NCBI GenBank assembly: GCA_001275005.1
Contig: JWZX01002499.1
Span: 1-32,928, forward strand
Direction: 5' to 3'
Source: Chrysochromulina tobinii
Lineage: Eukaryota > Haptophyta > Prymnesiales > Chrysochromulinaceae
DNA: 32,928 nt
Below, piece by piece: positions 16,796 through 26,791 of the stretch. The notes below the pieces were generated by a model that saw only the letters and a program-made list of their open reading frames with translations, was not told the DNA's origin and made no database searches. Every line of letters starts with the position of its first letter. Within the stretch, counting starts at the first letter, position 1. Both the position numbers and the translations under genes were made by a program.

Positions 16796-19130
16796 ATGCC
16801 GGCACCAGCTCCAGCTCCAGCTCCCGCAGGCGGCGCAGCTGGGCGTGGCGCCGGCCGTGGCGCGGCGCCGGCGCCGGCGCCGTCGGCTGCCGCTCCGCGC
16901 AAGCCCGCAGCTGCGAAGCCGCCGTGGCAGGGCCCGCTCGACGTGAAGCAGGAGCGAGGTGCTGAGAACAAGCCACCCGGCTATGTGCAGGAGTCGCTGT
17001 CGGCCACGCTGCCGAGCTTCAAGAGGCCTGTCCACGTGGGGGACCGGCGTGCGCGACCGGCACTCGAAGCGCGAGGGCATCTGTATGTATGTGGGCGTCG
17101 CCGAGTTTGCGCGCGGCAAGGAAGTGTGTGGCCTGCGCCTGGATGTGAAGCGCACGACGACCGACTGCGACGGCAAGTACCGCGGCGAGCGGCACTTCCG
17201 CTGCACGCCCGGTCACGGCCTGTACATTCCGCTCGAGGACGCCGAGTTCATCGCCCTCGCCTCGGACGATGACTTTCAGCGCGCGCACACTCCCACCCCG
17301 GCGGCCGCCCCGGGCACCGCGCCAGCGGCGGCGAAGCGCGGCACGTCAGATGACACGCCGCTGCCGGCGCCATCGAATTTTGACCTCGACAAGGAGCTCG
17401 ACGGCATCGCGGGCCTCGAGGAGGTCAAGGAGATGCTCCGCGGCCTGCGCAACGCTGTCGAGGTGCGCCGCCGACGCTCCTCGTTTGGCGTCAACGACGA
17501 GCGCACGATGCACATGCTCTTCCTTGGCAACCCTGGCACGGGTAAGACGAAGGTGGCGCGGCTCGTCGCGCGCATGCTCCACTCGCTCGGTATCCTCAAG
17601 AAGGGCCAGCTGATCGAGGTGACCCGCAAAGACCTCATCGGACCGCACCATGGAGAGACGGCGCAGCTCACGGCCGAAGCTTGCAAGAAGGCGCTCGGCG
17701 GCGTGCTCTTCATCGACGAGGCGTACGCGCTGCGCAATGAGGGCTCGTCCGACTCGGCGGGCCAGGAGTGCGTCAACACTCTCGTGAAGGAGAGCGAAGA
17801 GCATGCGAACGACCTCGTGCTCATCCTCGCGGGCTACCAAAAGGAGATGACCACGTTTCTCGCGACCAATTCCGGCCTCTCCTCGCGCTTCCCCAACGTG
17901 TTCAACTTCGCCGACTACTCGTACGCGGACCTGGCGAGCATCCTGCGCACCACGGCCAACGAGAAGGGCTTCACCGTTGACGAGAGCCTCTCCGAGGCCG
18001 GGCTCCTGTCGCTCGTCCAGCGGTGCATCCGGGCGGCCGAGATCCCTAAGGGGAACGGCCGGCTCGTGCGCAACATCGTCGAGGCGGCCATCGCACGCCA
18101 GACGAACCGCGTTTTCAGCCTGGGCACCGTCTCGCGCGGCACCCTCACGACGCTGCTCGAGGAAGACTTTGCGGGCGACGGGGAGCAGCAAGGGCTCGAC
18201 TCGGTCCCCGAGGTGCTCAAGCGCCTCGAAAACATCGTGGGGCTCGACAGCGTCAAGACGTACGCGAAGCAGCTGATGGCGCAGCTGCAGATGCGCGCGC
18301 AGCGCAAGGAGGCGGGACTGCCCGTGCCCGCGGACGCGTCCCTCCATATGATCTTCTCAGGCAACCCAGGCACGGGCAAGACCACCGTCGCGCGCATCCT
18401 CGCGCAAGCCTTCAAATCCCTCGGGATGCTACGAGTCGGACACCTGCTAGAGGTGGACCGTGCGCAGCTCGTGGCCGGGTACGCGGGGCAGACGGCCATC
18501 AAGACGAAGCAGATGGTCGAGTCGGCGCTCGGGGGCGTCCTCTTCGTCGACGAGGCGTACACGCTCGTCTCTGACGACCGCGATACCTTTGGCAAGGAGG
18601 CGCTCGACACACTGATGAAGTTGACCGAGGACTACCGTGACGACCTCATCGTCATCCTCGCCGGCTACCCGGCGGACATGCGCAAGCTCCTCGCGCGCAA
18701 CCCAGGGCTCAAATCTCGCTTCCCGTCGGAGATCGTCTTCTCCGACTACTCAGCTGATGAGCTCATGCGGATCACCGAGACCTTCCTCGGTGAGGAGCTT
18801 CTCAAGCTCTCGCCGGACGCGAGAGAGGCGCTCACCACGATCTATACGATCATGGCCTCGGTGCACGACCGTGAGAATGGCAACGGGCGCGCCGTGCGCA
18901 ACCTGCTCGAGCGCGCCAAACGCTCCCAAGCGCTCCGCCTCATGGAGCTTGGGCGCAAGGCCACCCGCGACGAGCTCTCGATCCTCACCATGGACGATTT
19001 CGAGGAGACCTTGAGCGAGATGCGAAACGCACCCGAGCCCCGACCCCATGGCTTCGGCCAGGTGGGCCACGAAGGTGGTGGCAGCGGCGGCGGCGGCCCA
19101 TCGGAACTCCACATCGCGTATGCGCAGTGA
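16796..19130 (+). CDS. CAP-Gly domain + two CbbX/SpoVK-like AAA+ ATPase domains (apparent frameshift near 17048)
   Basis: Starts MPAPAPAP with an Ala/Pro-rich, disordered first 50 residues. A CAP-Gly domain follows: VHVGDR, then in the +1 frame REGICMYVG, EFARGKEVCGLRLD, and the closing RHFRCTPGHGLYIPL. Skipping one base (the C at 17048) joins the two frames as VGDRV, giving about 777 residues. Two tandem AAA+ modules of the CbbX type follow, each with Walker A GNPGTGKT, Walker B VLF(I/V)DEAY and the SRFP arginine-finger segment. The C-terminal tail is Gly-rich. CAP-Gly domains bind the EEY/F tails of tubulin or EB proteins, and CbbX-type ATPases remodel protein assemblies (Rubisco in red-type plastids). 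A cytoskeletal remodelling role is inferred. No plastid leader is visible. The frameshift may be an assembly error. Confidence 0.8.
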
Positions 19131-19592
19131 GTTCGCGCCCGGCGCGTTGGGCGCCTGGCGGAAGCTGTGCGCCCGAAGTGGCGCTCGACACGGCGGCCGG
19201 CGGAGCACCGCCCTGCGAGCGAGGCCTAGAGGACAAAAGGGTACAGGCGGCAGTTGGCGCGGGGGGCGCAGACGTCGATGCACAGCTCGGCTCGCGCTTT
19301 CGGTTTCGCTTCGGCCATCGCGGTCCTCTCGTTCGCATGTGCGAGCACATCTGGCGCACTGCATGTATCTGCAACAACAGTCACTCAGTCTAGTTGCCAT
19401 GGCTAGATATGCGTTGATTATTTTTCACACGACCCGCGCCTCCCCGACGCTTGATCGCCGGCGTGACTCGCTCGTGGGAAGTCACCAGCCCGGACACGAC
19501 ACCGAGGCGATGGAATTAGACGAGGGCCGCAATCGCCCGCTCTCTCGCGCACTTTAACACAGGCAACGACCGCCGCTCCCCACTGCTCGCTC
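19131..19592. other. Intergenic region between convergent genes
   Basis: 460 bp between the 3' ends of the CAP-Gly/AAA+ gene and VPS29. Open frames here are short and have no recognisable content. Confidence 0.5.
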
Positions 19593-20186
19593 TCAGGCCG
19601 CCGCTGCCGTCTTGGTGTGCTCAATCTTCTTCACCTTGACCTCCTCGCCCACGAGCTCGTACACGTAGATCACTACGCGCTGCTGCTGCACATCCATGAG
19701 GACGAATGAAGGCGTCGGCTCCTCGGTGAGCTTGAATGACGGCGAGAAGGCACCGGTTGCCGAGCCCGGGTTGATGAAGAGTTTGCCCTCAGCCTCATAC
19801 GCCGAGAATGTGTGCGTGTGGCCAGTCACGAGGATGTCGCAATCGAGCTGCCGCTGCAACGCGCCGAGCGCCTCCGAATCACCCCATGGCACGATCTGGT
19901 GGCCGTGGCACAAGCCGAGCTGGAACTGGCCGATTTTGACCACCTTGGTGTCGGGGAGGCCGTCTGCCACGTTCGGAAGGAAGGTGCTGTCATCGAAGTC
20001 CCCCCTGCACACGTGCACGTCTGCGGCAAGCGAGCGCAGGTAGTCGTAGGTGAGTTTGTCGACAACATTGCCCGTGCAGAGGATGTGCTGGATCTTGCCC
20101 GGCTGCAGCAGCGCCTTGAACTTCTTGGGCAGATCCGCCTTGCGATGCGGGATGTGCAGATCGCCGATGACCAGGACGAGCACCAT
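19593..20186 (-). CDS. VPS29: VPS29 retromer subunit
   Basis: 197 residues from the ATG at 20186. The open frame extends 20 residues further upstream, but the family starts at [15 protein letters not shown], so the later ATG is chosen. It has a metallophosphoesterase-like fold with [35 protein letters not shown] and TGHTHTF, and near-complete colinearity with the 182-residue animal protein. It adds a short alanine tail. VPS29 scaffolds VPS35 in the retromer complex on endosomes for retrieval of cargo to the trans-Golgi. It is thought to be non-catalytic in vivo. Confidence 0.96.
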   Translation of the reverse strand: MVLVLVIGDLHIPHRKADLPKKFKALLQPGKIQHILCTGNVVDKLTYDYLRSLAADVHVCRGDFDDSTFLPNVADGLPDTKVVKIGQFQLGLCHGHQIVPWGDSEALGALQRQLDCDILVTGHTHTFSAYEAEGKLFINPGSATGAFSPSFKLTEEPTPSFVLMDVQQQRVVIYVYELVGEEVKVKKIEHTKTAAAA

Positions 20187-20437
20187 CTCTAGAGCGGCGG
20201 GGCCGACGCCAATGCACAATGCACAATGGGCTGTGGTGCTCACCACAACACCGACGTCCCTTCTTCACGGTACCGGTACTCGGTGATCGTGTGAACTTCT
20301 ACAACCATACTCCGAAAACCATCTCTCCGAAGGCAAGGTTGCGCTTGTTTAGATACTTGTGATGTTTTGACTAATTAGCTTGCTTGCTTACCCCGAAGAC
20401 GAGCTTAGTTCGCTTCAAGTACCGGTAGCGCTAAGGC
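20187..20437. other. Short intergenic spacer upstream of VPS29
   Basis: About 250 bp between the end of the bestrophin-like gene and the VPS29 start. An AT-rich patch lies around 20340-20385. It presumably holds the VPS29 promoter. Confidence 0.5.
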
Positions 20438-21625
20438 CTAAGCACCACCGTGCGCTCGCGCCTCGCAGTCCCTCAGAGTCTGCCCAACGTGCCTCGCCAC
20501 GACACACGCAAAGCGTCCAAGTAGTAGATGATTGGGGCGGCGCTGAAACGGGCGCTCACACTCGAGCGCGGCCGCCTCGATCCCGAGTAACGCCCACGAG
20601 CCTGCGAGGAGCAGTGGCAGCGCGATCCAGCCGAACTGCGCGACCGTCTCCGTGAAGAAGAGGATGAGATATAGCAGCAAGAACGTGCGCAAGTGTGCGA
20701 CATACACGAACGGCAGAGGTGTGCCGTTGATGCGATCCATGGCTCCCCACGCGCCTGTGAGGACGTTTATCGAGCTACATAGCTCCTGGTAGACGGCTGC
20801 CCGAAACATCGGGTCGAGTTCAGGCAGCTGCGCGACCTCGATGGCGGCCAGCCGCAGCTGGTTGAGCACGTAGATAGGCGCGCAGGTGCGCTCCGGGTCG
20901 AGAAGACGTTTTGCCTCGGATTCGCTAATGAGAGGCACCAGCTCAGCGAGGCGTGAGCATTCGGAAGTGGCTGGGCGCAAAGAGTTCTTCACCGTCACCG
21001 GAAATATGGCGAGCCACCGGGCAAACCGAGAGCGCAGCTCGGGATGTGACACGCAGACGACCGCACTGTCCGATGCCAGCACGCGGCATCTTTCCACCAT
21101 CAGCCCAGCCGCTGCCCGCGCGTCCCAGTAACGCACAGCAGCACGCCCAAGCCGAAAGATAAGCAGAAACGAAATCGTCGAGAGCAGCGGGCCAAAGACA
21201 TCCTCCAGCGGCACTACTAGCTCGCGTAGAATGGGCAAGAACTCAAAGATAATCGCCGCAAAGCAGCCGTATGCGAATAGGCAGGCTAGCGGCCAGGCAA
21301 TGAAACCAGCATTGCGACCTCGAAGAATACAGACAAGTCGAAAGGACTCGGTGTCATACACGATGGCAGCTGCGTCACACGAGGCGAGTGCATCCAGGCG
21401 GGCTGGCAACTCGAGAGCTTCGAGTATCGGTAGCTGGTCGAGAAAAGTCCGTCCATTCAAGGCAGGCGACATTGCTGCCGCGATCCGTCTGCGACCAGTG
21501 CCTTCGATTGTTGGTTCTGGCTGATCGAGCGAATCGAGATCAGGTTGAATTGCCAAAATCTCTGCAGGCGGTTGTGCCACCATGCCGGCCTCCGACGATT
21601 CGCGAGAAGCGTGTCTCGCGAACAA
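20438..21625 (-). CDS. Bestrophin-like anion channel (bestrophin/UPF0187 family)
   Basis: 395 residues. Two hydrophobic hairpins fit the family. The first has ISFLLIFRLGRAAVRYWDARAAAG, matching the conserved 'fR...a..RWweaR' segment. The second is LLYLILFFTETVAQFGWIALPLLLAGSWALLGIEAAALE followed by CERPFQRRPNHL, matching 'GieeiaeEieNPFg.d.ndLpl'. Bestrophins form pentameric Cl-/HCO3- channels, and in algae and plants several are thylakoid proteins affecting proton motive force or carbon supply. The N-terminal 60 residues are polar with no clear plastid leader, so the location is uncertain. The ATG lies 78 bp after the ankyrin gene's stop on the same strand, so the promoter must be very compact or lie within the upstream gene. 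Confidence 0.8.
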   Translation of the reverse strand: MFARHASRESSEAGMVAQPPAEILAIQPDLDSLDQPEPTIEGTGRRRIAAAMSPALNGRTFLDQLPILEALELPARLDALASCDAAAIVYDTESFRLVCILRGRNAGFIAWPLACLFAYGCFAAIIFEFLPILRELVVPLEDVFGPLLSTISFLLIFRLGRAAVRYWDARAAAGLMVERCRVLASDSAVVCVSHPELRSRFARWLAIFPVTVKNSLRPATSECSRLAELVPLISESEAKRLLDPERTCAPIYVLNQLRLAAIEVAQLPELDPMFRAAVYQELCSSINVLTGAWGAMDRINGTPLPFVYVAHLRTFLLLYLILFFTETVAQFGWIALPLLLAGSWALLGIEAAALECERPFQRRPNHLLLGRFACVVARHVGQTLRDCEARAHGGA

Positions 21626-21703
21626 AACGCGCTTGCTTTTGAAAGTTTATACACGCGCCTCCCCCCCAAAAGTGCAGATGGATATCCTTGATGACGCGTG
21701 GAC

Positions 21704-22450
21704 TTACTCCCTCCACAACGAAAACTGCGGCACCGCAGCAGTGGCTCTCTGGTCAGGCTCGTCGTCGTCATCCAGGAGTTCGAGCGGATCGATAGCGCCA
21801 GCCGCTGCATGCTCGGGCACGTTGGGGAGTCTAGAGCTGCTGCCCTTGGTCGATGAGCTGCGTGCCGACGACCCACCTAACGAGGGGCCGGTTCGTACGT
21901 ATGCCGAGCCCGGTCGAGAATAAAAAGGTAGCTTAGATGAGCTTATGGCAGCATCACTGCCGGAGGCAACGCCCTCGTTCTTGAGAGCGTCATCCTCCTC
22001 CTCCTCATCATCAACATCCACTTTGCGGATCACGCGTTTCTCAATCAGCTCGGCTTTCGGTGTGCGCGTGAAGCCTCGTGCAGCAAATAAGGGCCACAGC
22101 GCGTCGGAGATGGAGGCAAAGTCACACGCAGTGCGGCCGGCACTATCCTGAAGCGTCCCGTTCGCGCCCGCCGCGAGCAGCATGTGAAGAATCTTGCCAT
22201 GCTCCTGGAAAGCGGCCGCATGCAGCGCGGTGCTGCTGGTGCCGTCGTCGTTGCGTACGTTGGGGTCACAGCCGGCGTCGAGCAGCAGCTGCACGACTTC
22301 CTCGTGTCCCCAAATTGTTGCGGCGCAGAGCGGACTGACGCCGTCCGACCCGAGCGCGTCGATGTCAGTCTCCGCATTGTCGATGAGAAACGCGACCACC
22401 GACGTCTGCCCACTCGCTGCCGCCTCGCACAGGCTGACGCGGGTTATCAT
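21704..22450 (-). CDS. Ankyrin-repeat protein
   Basis: 248 residues. Three to four ankyrin repeats cover about residues 1-115 (LCEAAASGQTSVVAFLIDNA; GVSPLCAATIWGHEEVVQLLL; TALHAAAFQEHGKILHMLLAAG). An acidic stretch (VDVDDEEEEDD) and a Ser-rich disordered tail with a second acidic cluster (DDDDE) follow. It is probably a small protein-interaction adaptor with no catalytic domain. The ankyrin repeats begin at the first Met, so a longer 5' part may have been lost or lie upstream. The retrotransposon at 22665 begins about 215 bp upstream of its start. Confidence 0.85.
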   Translation of the reverse strand: MITRVSLCEAAASGQTSVVAFLIDNAETDIDALGSDGVSPLCAATIWGHEEVVQLLLDAGCDPNVRNDDGTSSTALHAAAFQEHGKILHMLLAAGANGTLQDSAGRTACDFASISDALWPLFAARGFTRTPKAELIEKRVIRKVDVDDEEEEDDALKNEGVASGSDAAISSSKLPFYSRPGSAYVRTGPSLGGSSARSSSTKGSSSRLPNVPEHAAAGAIDPLELLDDDDEPDQRATAAVPQFSLWRE

Positions 22451-22664
22451 GCTCCGTCGCGCTCTGGTTTGCGGGCGGGTTCACGAGGTAAGAAATGTGT
22501 GAAGGAAAACGGCGTGCTTCAGTATGAATACTGTATGAATAGGTCAGATTTTGCCAAGACACGGCGTGGCCACACCCACCGGCTGCTCTGTCCCGTGTGT
22601 GTCCCGGCTCCCCCCGGTGTCTTTTTACCGACTGCTCTGAAACGGCTGTGCTTGTGCGGAAGCG

Positions 22665-22773
22665 TCCAGCCCTTCGAATAGTCTGCGTGAATAGAGTATT
22701 AAGTTGTGGCCTACTGGCCTCCCTTAGGACTGCTACGGCGCGGCGCCCCTGTTCACGGACGGGTACACACGCC
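22665..22773. repeat. Split direct repeat B2 (109 bp, element 3' end)
   Basis: Matches 23069-23177 along its full length. Starts TCCAGCCCTTCGAATAG and ends GGTACACACGCC on the plus strand. Forms the left boundary of the element, preceded by host sequence ending AAGCG. Confidence 0.92.
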
Positions 22774-22921
22774 CCCACACACGGAATGTACCGAGATGGA
22801 GACATGCAATGTCCAAATCCGCCCGTGAACGGGTCGCCGCCTGCGAACATGCGCAGTGAGTTGTACACTGACCACTCCTAGCATGCAACATACTTGAAGG
22901 GACGGGAGGGTGGGCGCTTGA

Positions 22922-23068
22922 CATGGATCTGCGCGCTTGTCGTGCGCCAGACCACAAAAGCAAAGCCGAAGGCTGCTTTACAGTGGTGGCTAGACGCGGC
23001 GCGCGCATACCATTTTGTTTCCCCACAGCCCTCTAGCGCTGGACGAAGGTCGACCCCCTCGACTCCCA
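22922..23068. repeat. Split direct repeat A2 (147 bp, internal)
   Basis: Matches 26758-26904 along its full length. Runs from CATGGATCTGCGC to CTCGACTCCCA on the plus strand and joins directly onto repeat B1. Confidence 0.92.
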
Positions 23069-23177
23069 TCCAGCCCTTCGAATAGTCTGCGTGAATAGAG
23101 TATTAAGTTGTGGCCTACTGGCCTCCCTTAGGACTGCTACGGCGCGGCGCCCCTGTTCACGGACGGGTACACACGCC
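23069..23177. repeat. Split direct repeat B1 (109 bp, internal)
   Basis: Second copy of the 22665-22773 repeat. Its abutment with A2 at 23068/23069 recreates the end-to-end circle junction. Confidence 0.92.
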
Positions 23178-23298
23178 ATAGCTGCCCTCGGAAGCCCGTC
23201 GGCCTTGCTTCGAGCTGACTAAGCTCAGCCAGTGCAGACGAAGAGCCCCCAACGCCGAAGAGAGCAGCGCCGGGAAAGTCCTAGATCCTGTGAAGTCA

Positions 23299-24594
23299 TC
23301 AGGAACGGACAAACTCCTCGTGGTCGAACATCGCCTCGAAGTCCTCGAAGGACGTCGAGGCGATCACCGAGCCCATCTGTCGGGCACACGTCAGTGAGTA
23401 CCGCAGGTAGAGCTCATACACATCCGAGTCCCACCGACCCATCGCTCGGATGACCGCCTCGGAGACGTTGGCCGCCAGTGCGGCAGACGCCCCCCCGATA
23501 CGTAAACTGTGCCCCCCGTACAGCTCGGGGGCCAGACCCACCGAGTGCATTAGGAAGCGAACCACCTCGCGCACGTAGTCCGTCGTGAAGGACGCCCCCG
23601 AAGCCCGCCTGAAGAGGGGCGTGGCATCGTAACGCTCGGGGGGCACGCGATCGATCCGAAACAGAAGTAACAAGTCCTGCACCGGTGTGAGGATTGTGCC
23701 GTCAAACAGGAAGACCGGCACCGTCTTGCCCCCTCGATAGCGCAGCTTCTTACACGGCCGCATCATCACCTGCGCGGCCACCGGAGCAATCCCTCGACGT
23801 TCGACCTCGTCGAACGAGACCCACTCTGCCTCCTGCCCCCCCACCGGGCGAGAGAGGAAGCTAACATCGGCTCGACTGAGAGAGCGAGCCTTGGACCACG
23901 CCTGCCCACGCTGCAGAGACATCTCCGCGGCCCTTAGCAGGCCGCAGAACCCCACCGAGGCGCACGCCCGAGCGTTGACAGCCGACACCGAGTCGGTCGG
24001 AAGCCTGTCGAGCGAGTCCTTGAGGTCCTGCGTGCGCACCGCCCGCCTCTTGCGCCGAGGCGGCGCGTCTATCACCTTCTCCATGCCCCTAAGCATCTTG
24101 CGCACACGCGGCATATTGTACCCGGGCACTGGAGGGCCGTAGAACGAGGTGTGCGCACTGAGCGCCTCCCCAAAGTACTTACGAGCCGTCTCGACCTGAA
24201 CACGGCGAACGTGCACTAGCCAAACGACGAAGCGGAGGTAATAGCCCTCGATGCGCAGTCGCACCTGTGGCCCATCCGCCAGCTCGCCATGCTGCTCGGG
24301 GGACTCCCCGAGCGCGCGCATGAAGTCCTGCCACCAGATCCACCCCTGCTTGCACCTCCCCTCGGATGTCTGCACCCCGACCGCCAGGTACGCCACAGCG
24401 CTGTCCTCGAGCGACTGGTCACGCACCATAGCGAGGTCGTGCTCCCGCCGAGCCGAGGCCCGACGGATGCGAAGCTCCTGCCTGTCGCCCACCGCGAAGG
24501 GGCGGGCGTCAGAAGCCACGGGTGCAACGAGCACCCCTGGGCGGGGCTCAGAGGATCTCCCGCCAGTCGACGACATGGAGATCGACGAACTCAA
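23299..24594 (-). CDS. Tyrosine recombinase of the YR retrotransposon
   Basis: 431 residues. It has a SAM-like core-binding region (about 80-180) and a catalytic domain with Arg221 in GLLRAAE, a basic CKKLR segment near 281, His362-x-x-Arg365 in GGHSLRIGGAS, GRWDS near 386, and the likely nucleophile Tyr396 in YELYLRYS. It replaces the DDE integrase of LTR elements, integrating the circular double-stranded DNA intermediate by site-specific strand exchange without target duplication. Its start overlaps the end of the RT ORF by 47 bp in another frame, as is common in DIRS-like elements, so it may be expressed by reinitiation or frameshift. Confidence 0.9.
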   Translation of the reverse strand: MSSSISMSSTGGRSSEPRPGVLVAPVASDARPFAVGDRQELRIRRASARREHDLAMVRDQSLEDSAVAYLAVGVQTSEGRCKQGWIWWQDFMRALGESPEQHGELADGPQVRLRIEGYYLRFVVWLVHVRRVQVETARKYFGEALSAHTSFYGPPVPGYNMPRVRKMLRGMEKVIDAPPRRKRRAVRTQDLKDSLDRLPTDSVSAVNARACASVGFCGLLRAAEMSLQRGQAWSKARSLSRADVSFLSRPVGGQEAEWVSFDEVERRGIAPVAAQVMMRPCKKLRYRGGKTVPVFLFDGTILTPVQDLLLLFRIDRVPPERYDATPLFRRASGASFTTDYVREVVRFLMHSVGLAPELYGGHSLRIGGASAALAANVSEAVIRAMGRWDSDVYELYLRYSLTCARQMGSVIASTSFEDFEAMFDHEEFVRS

Positions 24595-26791
24595 ACCCTA
24601 ACTGGGCCGCCATGGTGGCCACGGCAGCCGGCCCGCCCCGAGTGACGGGGCGAGAACCAATGTCAGCCCACTCGTTGTTGGCTGACGTGATGCGCTCGCC
24701 CATGACGAAGACCGAGCGATCCGAGCACCACGTGACCCGAGCAGCGCACAGCCGCTGTGAGAGGGGCGTGCTCGGCGTCAACGTACGGATGGCCGACAGC
24801 GCCACCGTGTTATCCGTGAACTCCCACACGTAGTGGAGGTGGAGGGCCTCGCCGAGGACGAAGAGGCCGATGGTCGACGCGACCAGCTCCTTATCCGCGA
24901 TGATCAGCTCGCCATCGAGCGGGCCCCAGACGCCGCTCACCATGTACACGACGCCCGCCTCGAACGTCCAGGCCGCCCAGCCCTCCTCGCCCGAGGCATC
25001 GGCATAGATGACGCCGACGCCCGGCGAGCCGTAGAGCGGAACCCATTCCCGACACGCCATCGGAACGCCCGGATGATCCGGGTCCTCGAGCTCCGTCGCC
25101 CAACGCTGCAGTGCCTCCCGCACGTGACGCGTGATGAAGACCTTCTGCACCGGCGAGCGCTTGAGGGCGATCTTGAAGCTGCGCCAACACGGGGCCACCC
25201 ACTGGCGCCCCTTAGGGTAGATGATCGAGGCGAACGTGAGCTTGCCCAAGAGCTCCCGAAACTCAGACAGAGGGACCCCTGCCTGGCTGATCGACACCGC
25301 CCGGCACAGCGCCGCATAGCGCTCGCGCTTGCCCGCCGCCAGCTTCATGAGTCCTGACGACAGGTCGAGCGCGACCCCCAGCAGGTCGATCCGCTCGCCA
25401 AACTCCCTCTTCTCCGGCGAGGAGAGGTGGCCAAACGCCTCGAATACGTCCTCCACGAGCTCGAGGTGGACCTTCGCCCGCGTCAAGTGCTGACCGTCAG
25501 GGCCAAGCAGAGGGCGACCGAGCTCGTCGAACAGAGGGTCGTCGATAGAAGCCCCCCCGCCGTCGTCGACGAACTGACCGTACAGGTGCAAAACCGCCCA
25601 CCGCTCATCATTGAACGGCTCGAGCTCAGGCAGCAGGACGCCGAACTCGAGGGCCATGCGCACGCGCTCGCGCTGCCAAGCAACCACCCTCGGGTCACGA
25701 GAGGGGTAGGTAGCGTCGAACTGGCGCAAACGCTGCTTCACCACGGAGGCCATGTGGTCAGAGTGCCGCAGCGCCTTCACGGCAACAGAGGCGTCACCGA
25801 ACTGGCAACGCCAGTCGATCTGCCAGTTACCCGAGGGAGTCACCATCGACTGCCGCCACACCTGATCGGGCCGCCGCCCGACCTTGCGATAGAAGGCCTC
25901 CGCATCGACCTTCCACGCCGTAACCGGCGCGCCCGACGCCTTCAGCACCATCATACCTGAGGCAACCTGAGCAAGCCGCAACAACACCGCCGGCGGCCAG
26001 GCCGAGCGATCCATCGCATCGTTGAGCGAGGGAGTGGCCAAGCCGTGAGGCTCGAGCGGCACGCCTGGCTTAGGCCACGACAGGTCGTTCGTGAGCCGGA
26101 ACTTGGGCGCCCCCGCCCTAGCCGACTCATCGACCACCGAGTACGGGGAGCATCGAATCGGCCACATAGGCAGCCGCTCGTGATCCTCCGCCCAACCCTT
26201 GAGCACGCTCTTAGCGATCTTGGCCTCAGCCTGTTCGAAGAAAGCCAGCGCGCCAGAGTGAGGGGCGCACAACAGCGACCCGTTCTCAACAGTCGAGTCG
26301 TCACAGAAACCCCGGAGACACTCGTCGATGATTCCCCTGTCAGGGTAGTCGATGCCAAAGATCGAGATCGCGTGCCTGTTCAGGTCGTCTCGAATGGCCG
26401 TCTCCCCCACCGCGATCACCTGCGCGGGCAAGCCATGGGCAAGAGGGCGCAAGTCCCACACCCAACCCCGGGCCGCCGGGACTGTATGCTGGTCCTCAGG
26501 AAGCCAGAGATCCTCCGGGCGCAGGCGCCGCGCCAAGGACGCGTTCCCCCGCCGCGCCGCCGCGGCCATCCGCCTGAACCGCCGCAGCCACCGCCCGATG
26601 AGCTTGATCGTCCCCACCGGAACAACCTGGTCGAGCCGAGTCACGAGCGGCGGGAAGGCCGAGCGGAGCCCTGAGAACATCGGCAGCGGCTCAGTCGCCG
26701 CGGGCACGTTGAGCCGCGGCATCGGCCGCCTGAGAAGGTCCTCGAGCCGCGCCGTATCATGGATCTGCGCGCTTGTCGTGCGCCAGACCAC
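24548..26791 (-). CDS. Reverse transcriptase-RNase H of the YR retrotransposon
   Basis: 747 residues. The RT palm has Asp296 in AWKVDAEAFYRK (motif A) and the catalytic pair Asp409-Asp410 in YGQFVDDG (motif C; the usual Y-x-DD carries FVDD here). The thumb region follows, with IDLLGVALDL and a connection segment. RNase H residues are Asp598 (IYADAS), Glu635 (DKELVAS), Asp660 (FTDNTVAL) and Asp710 (NEWADIGSR). All catalytic residues are present. The N-terminal 200 residues have no recognised domain and could carry a reduced gag-like function, since no separate gag ORF exists. The start lies inside repeat A1. Confidence 0.92.
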   Translation of the reverse strand: MVWRTTSAQIHDTARLEDLLRRPMPRLNVPAATEPLPMFSGLRSAFPPLVTRLDQVVPVGTIKLIGRWLRRFRRMAAAARRGNASLARRLRPEDLWLPEDQHTVPAARGWVWDLRPLAHGLPAQVIAVGETAIRDDLNRHAISIFGIDYPDRGIIDECLRGFCDDSTVENGSLLCAPHSGALAFFEQAEAKIAKSVLKGWAEDHERLPMWPIRCSPYSVVDESARAGAPKFRLTNDLSWPKPGVPLEPHGLATPSLNDAMDRSAWPPAVLLRLAQVASGMMVLKASGAPVTAWKVDAEAFYRKVGRRPDQVWRQSMVTPSGNWQIDWRCQFGDASVAVKALRHSDHMASVVKQRLRQFDATYPSRDPRVVAWQRERVRMALEFGVLLPELEPFNDERWAVLHLYGQFVDDGGGASIDDPLFDELGRPLLGPDGQHLTRAKVHLELVEDVFEAFGHLSSPEKREFGERIDLLGVALDLSSGLMKLAAGKRERYAALCRAVSISQAGVPLSEFRELLGKLTFASIIYPKGRQWVAPCWRSFKIALKRSPVQKVFITRHVREALQRWATELEDPDHPGVPMACREWVPLYGSPGVGVIYADASGEEGWAAWTFEAGVVYMVSGVWGPLDGELIIADKELVASTIGLFVLGEALHLHYVWEFTDNTVALSAIRTLTPSTPLSQRLCAARVTWCSDRSVFVMGERITSANNEWADIGSRPVTRGGPAAVATMAAQLGFEFVDLHVVDWREIL

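Noticed and set aside
16959..17050. Start of the AAA+ gene at the ATG at 16959
   Set aside because: That frame gives a Cys/Arg-rich non-conserved leader. The other frame gives a sensible Ala/Pro leader reaching VHVGDR of the CAP-Gly domain.
22733..23069. Small ORFs in the 3' repeat region (22733-23026, 22878-23069, 22894-23085)
   Set aside because: They read through the direct repeats in arbitrary frames. One is merely the repeated copy of the RT ORF's first residues, followed by an early stop.
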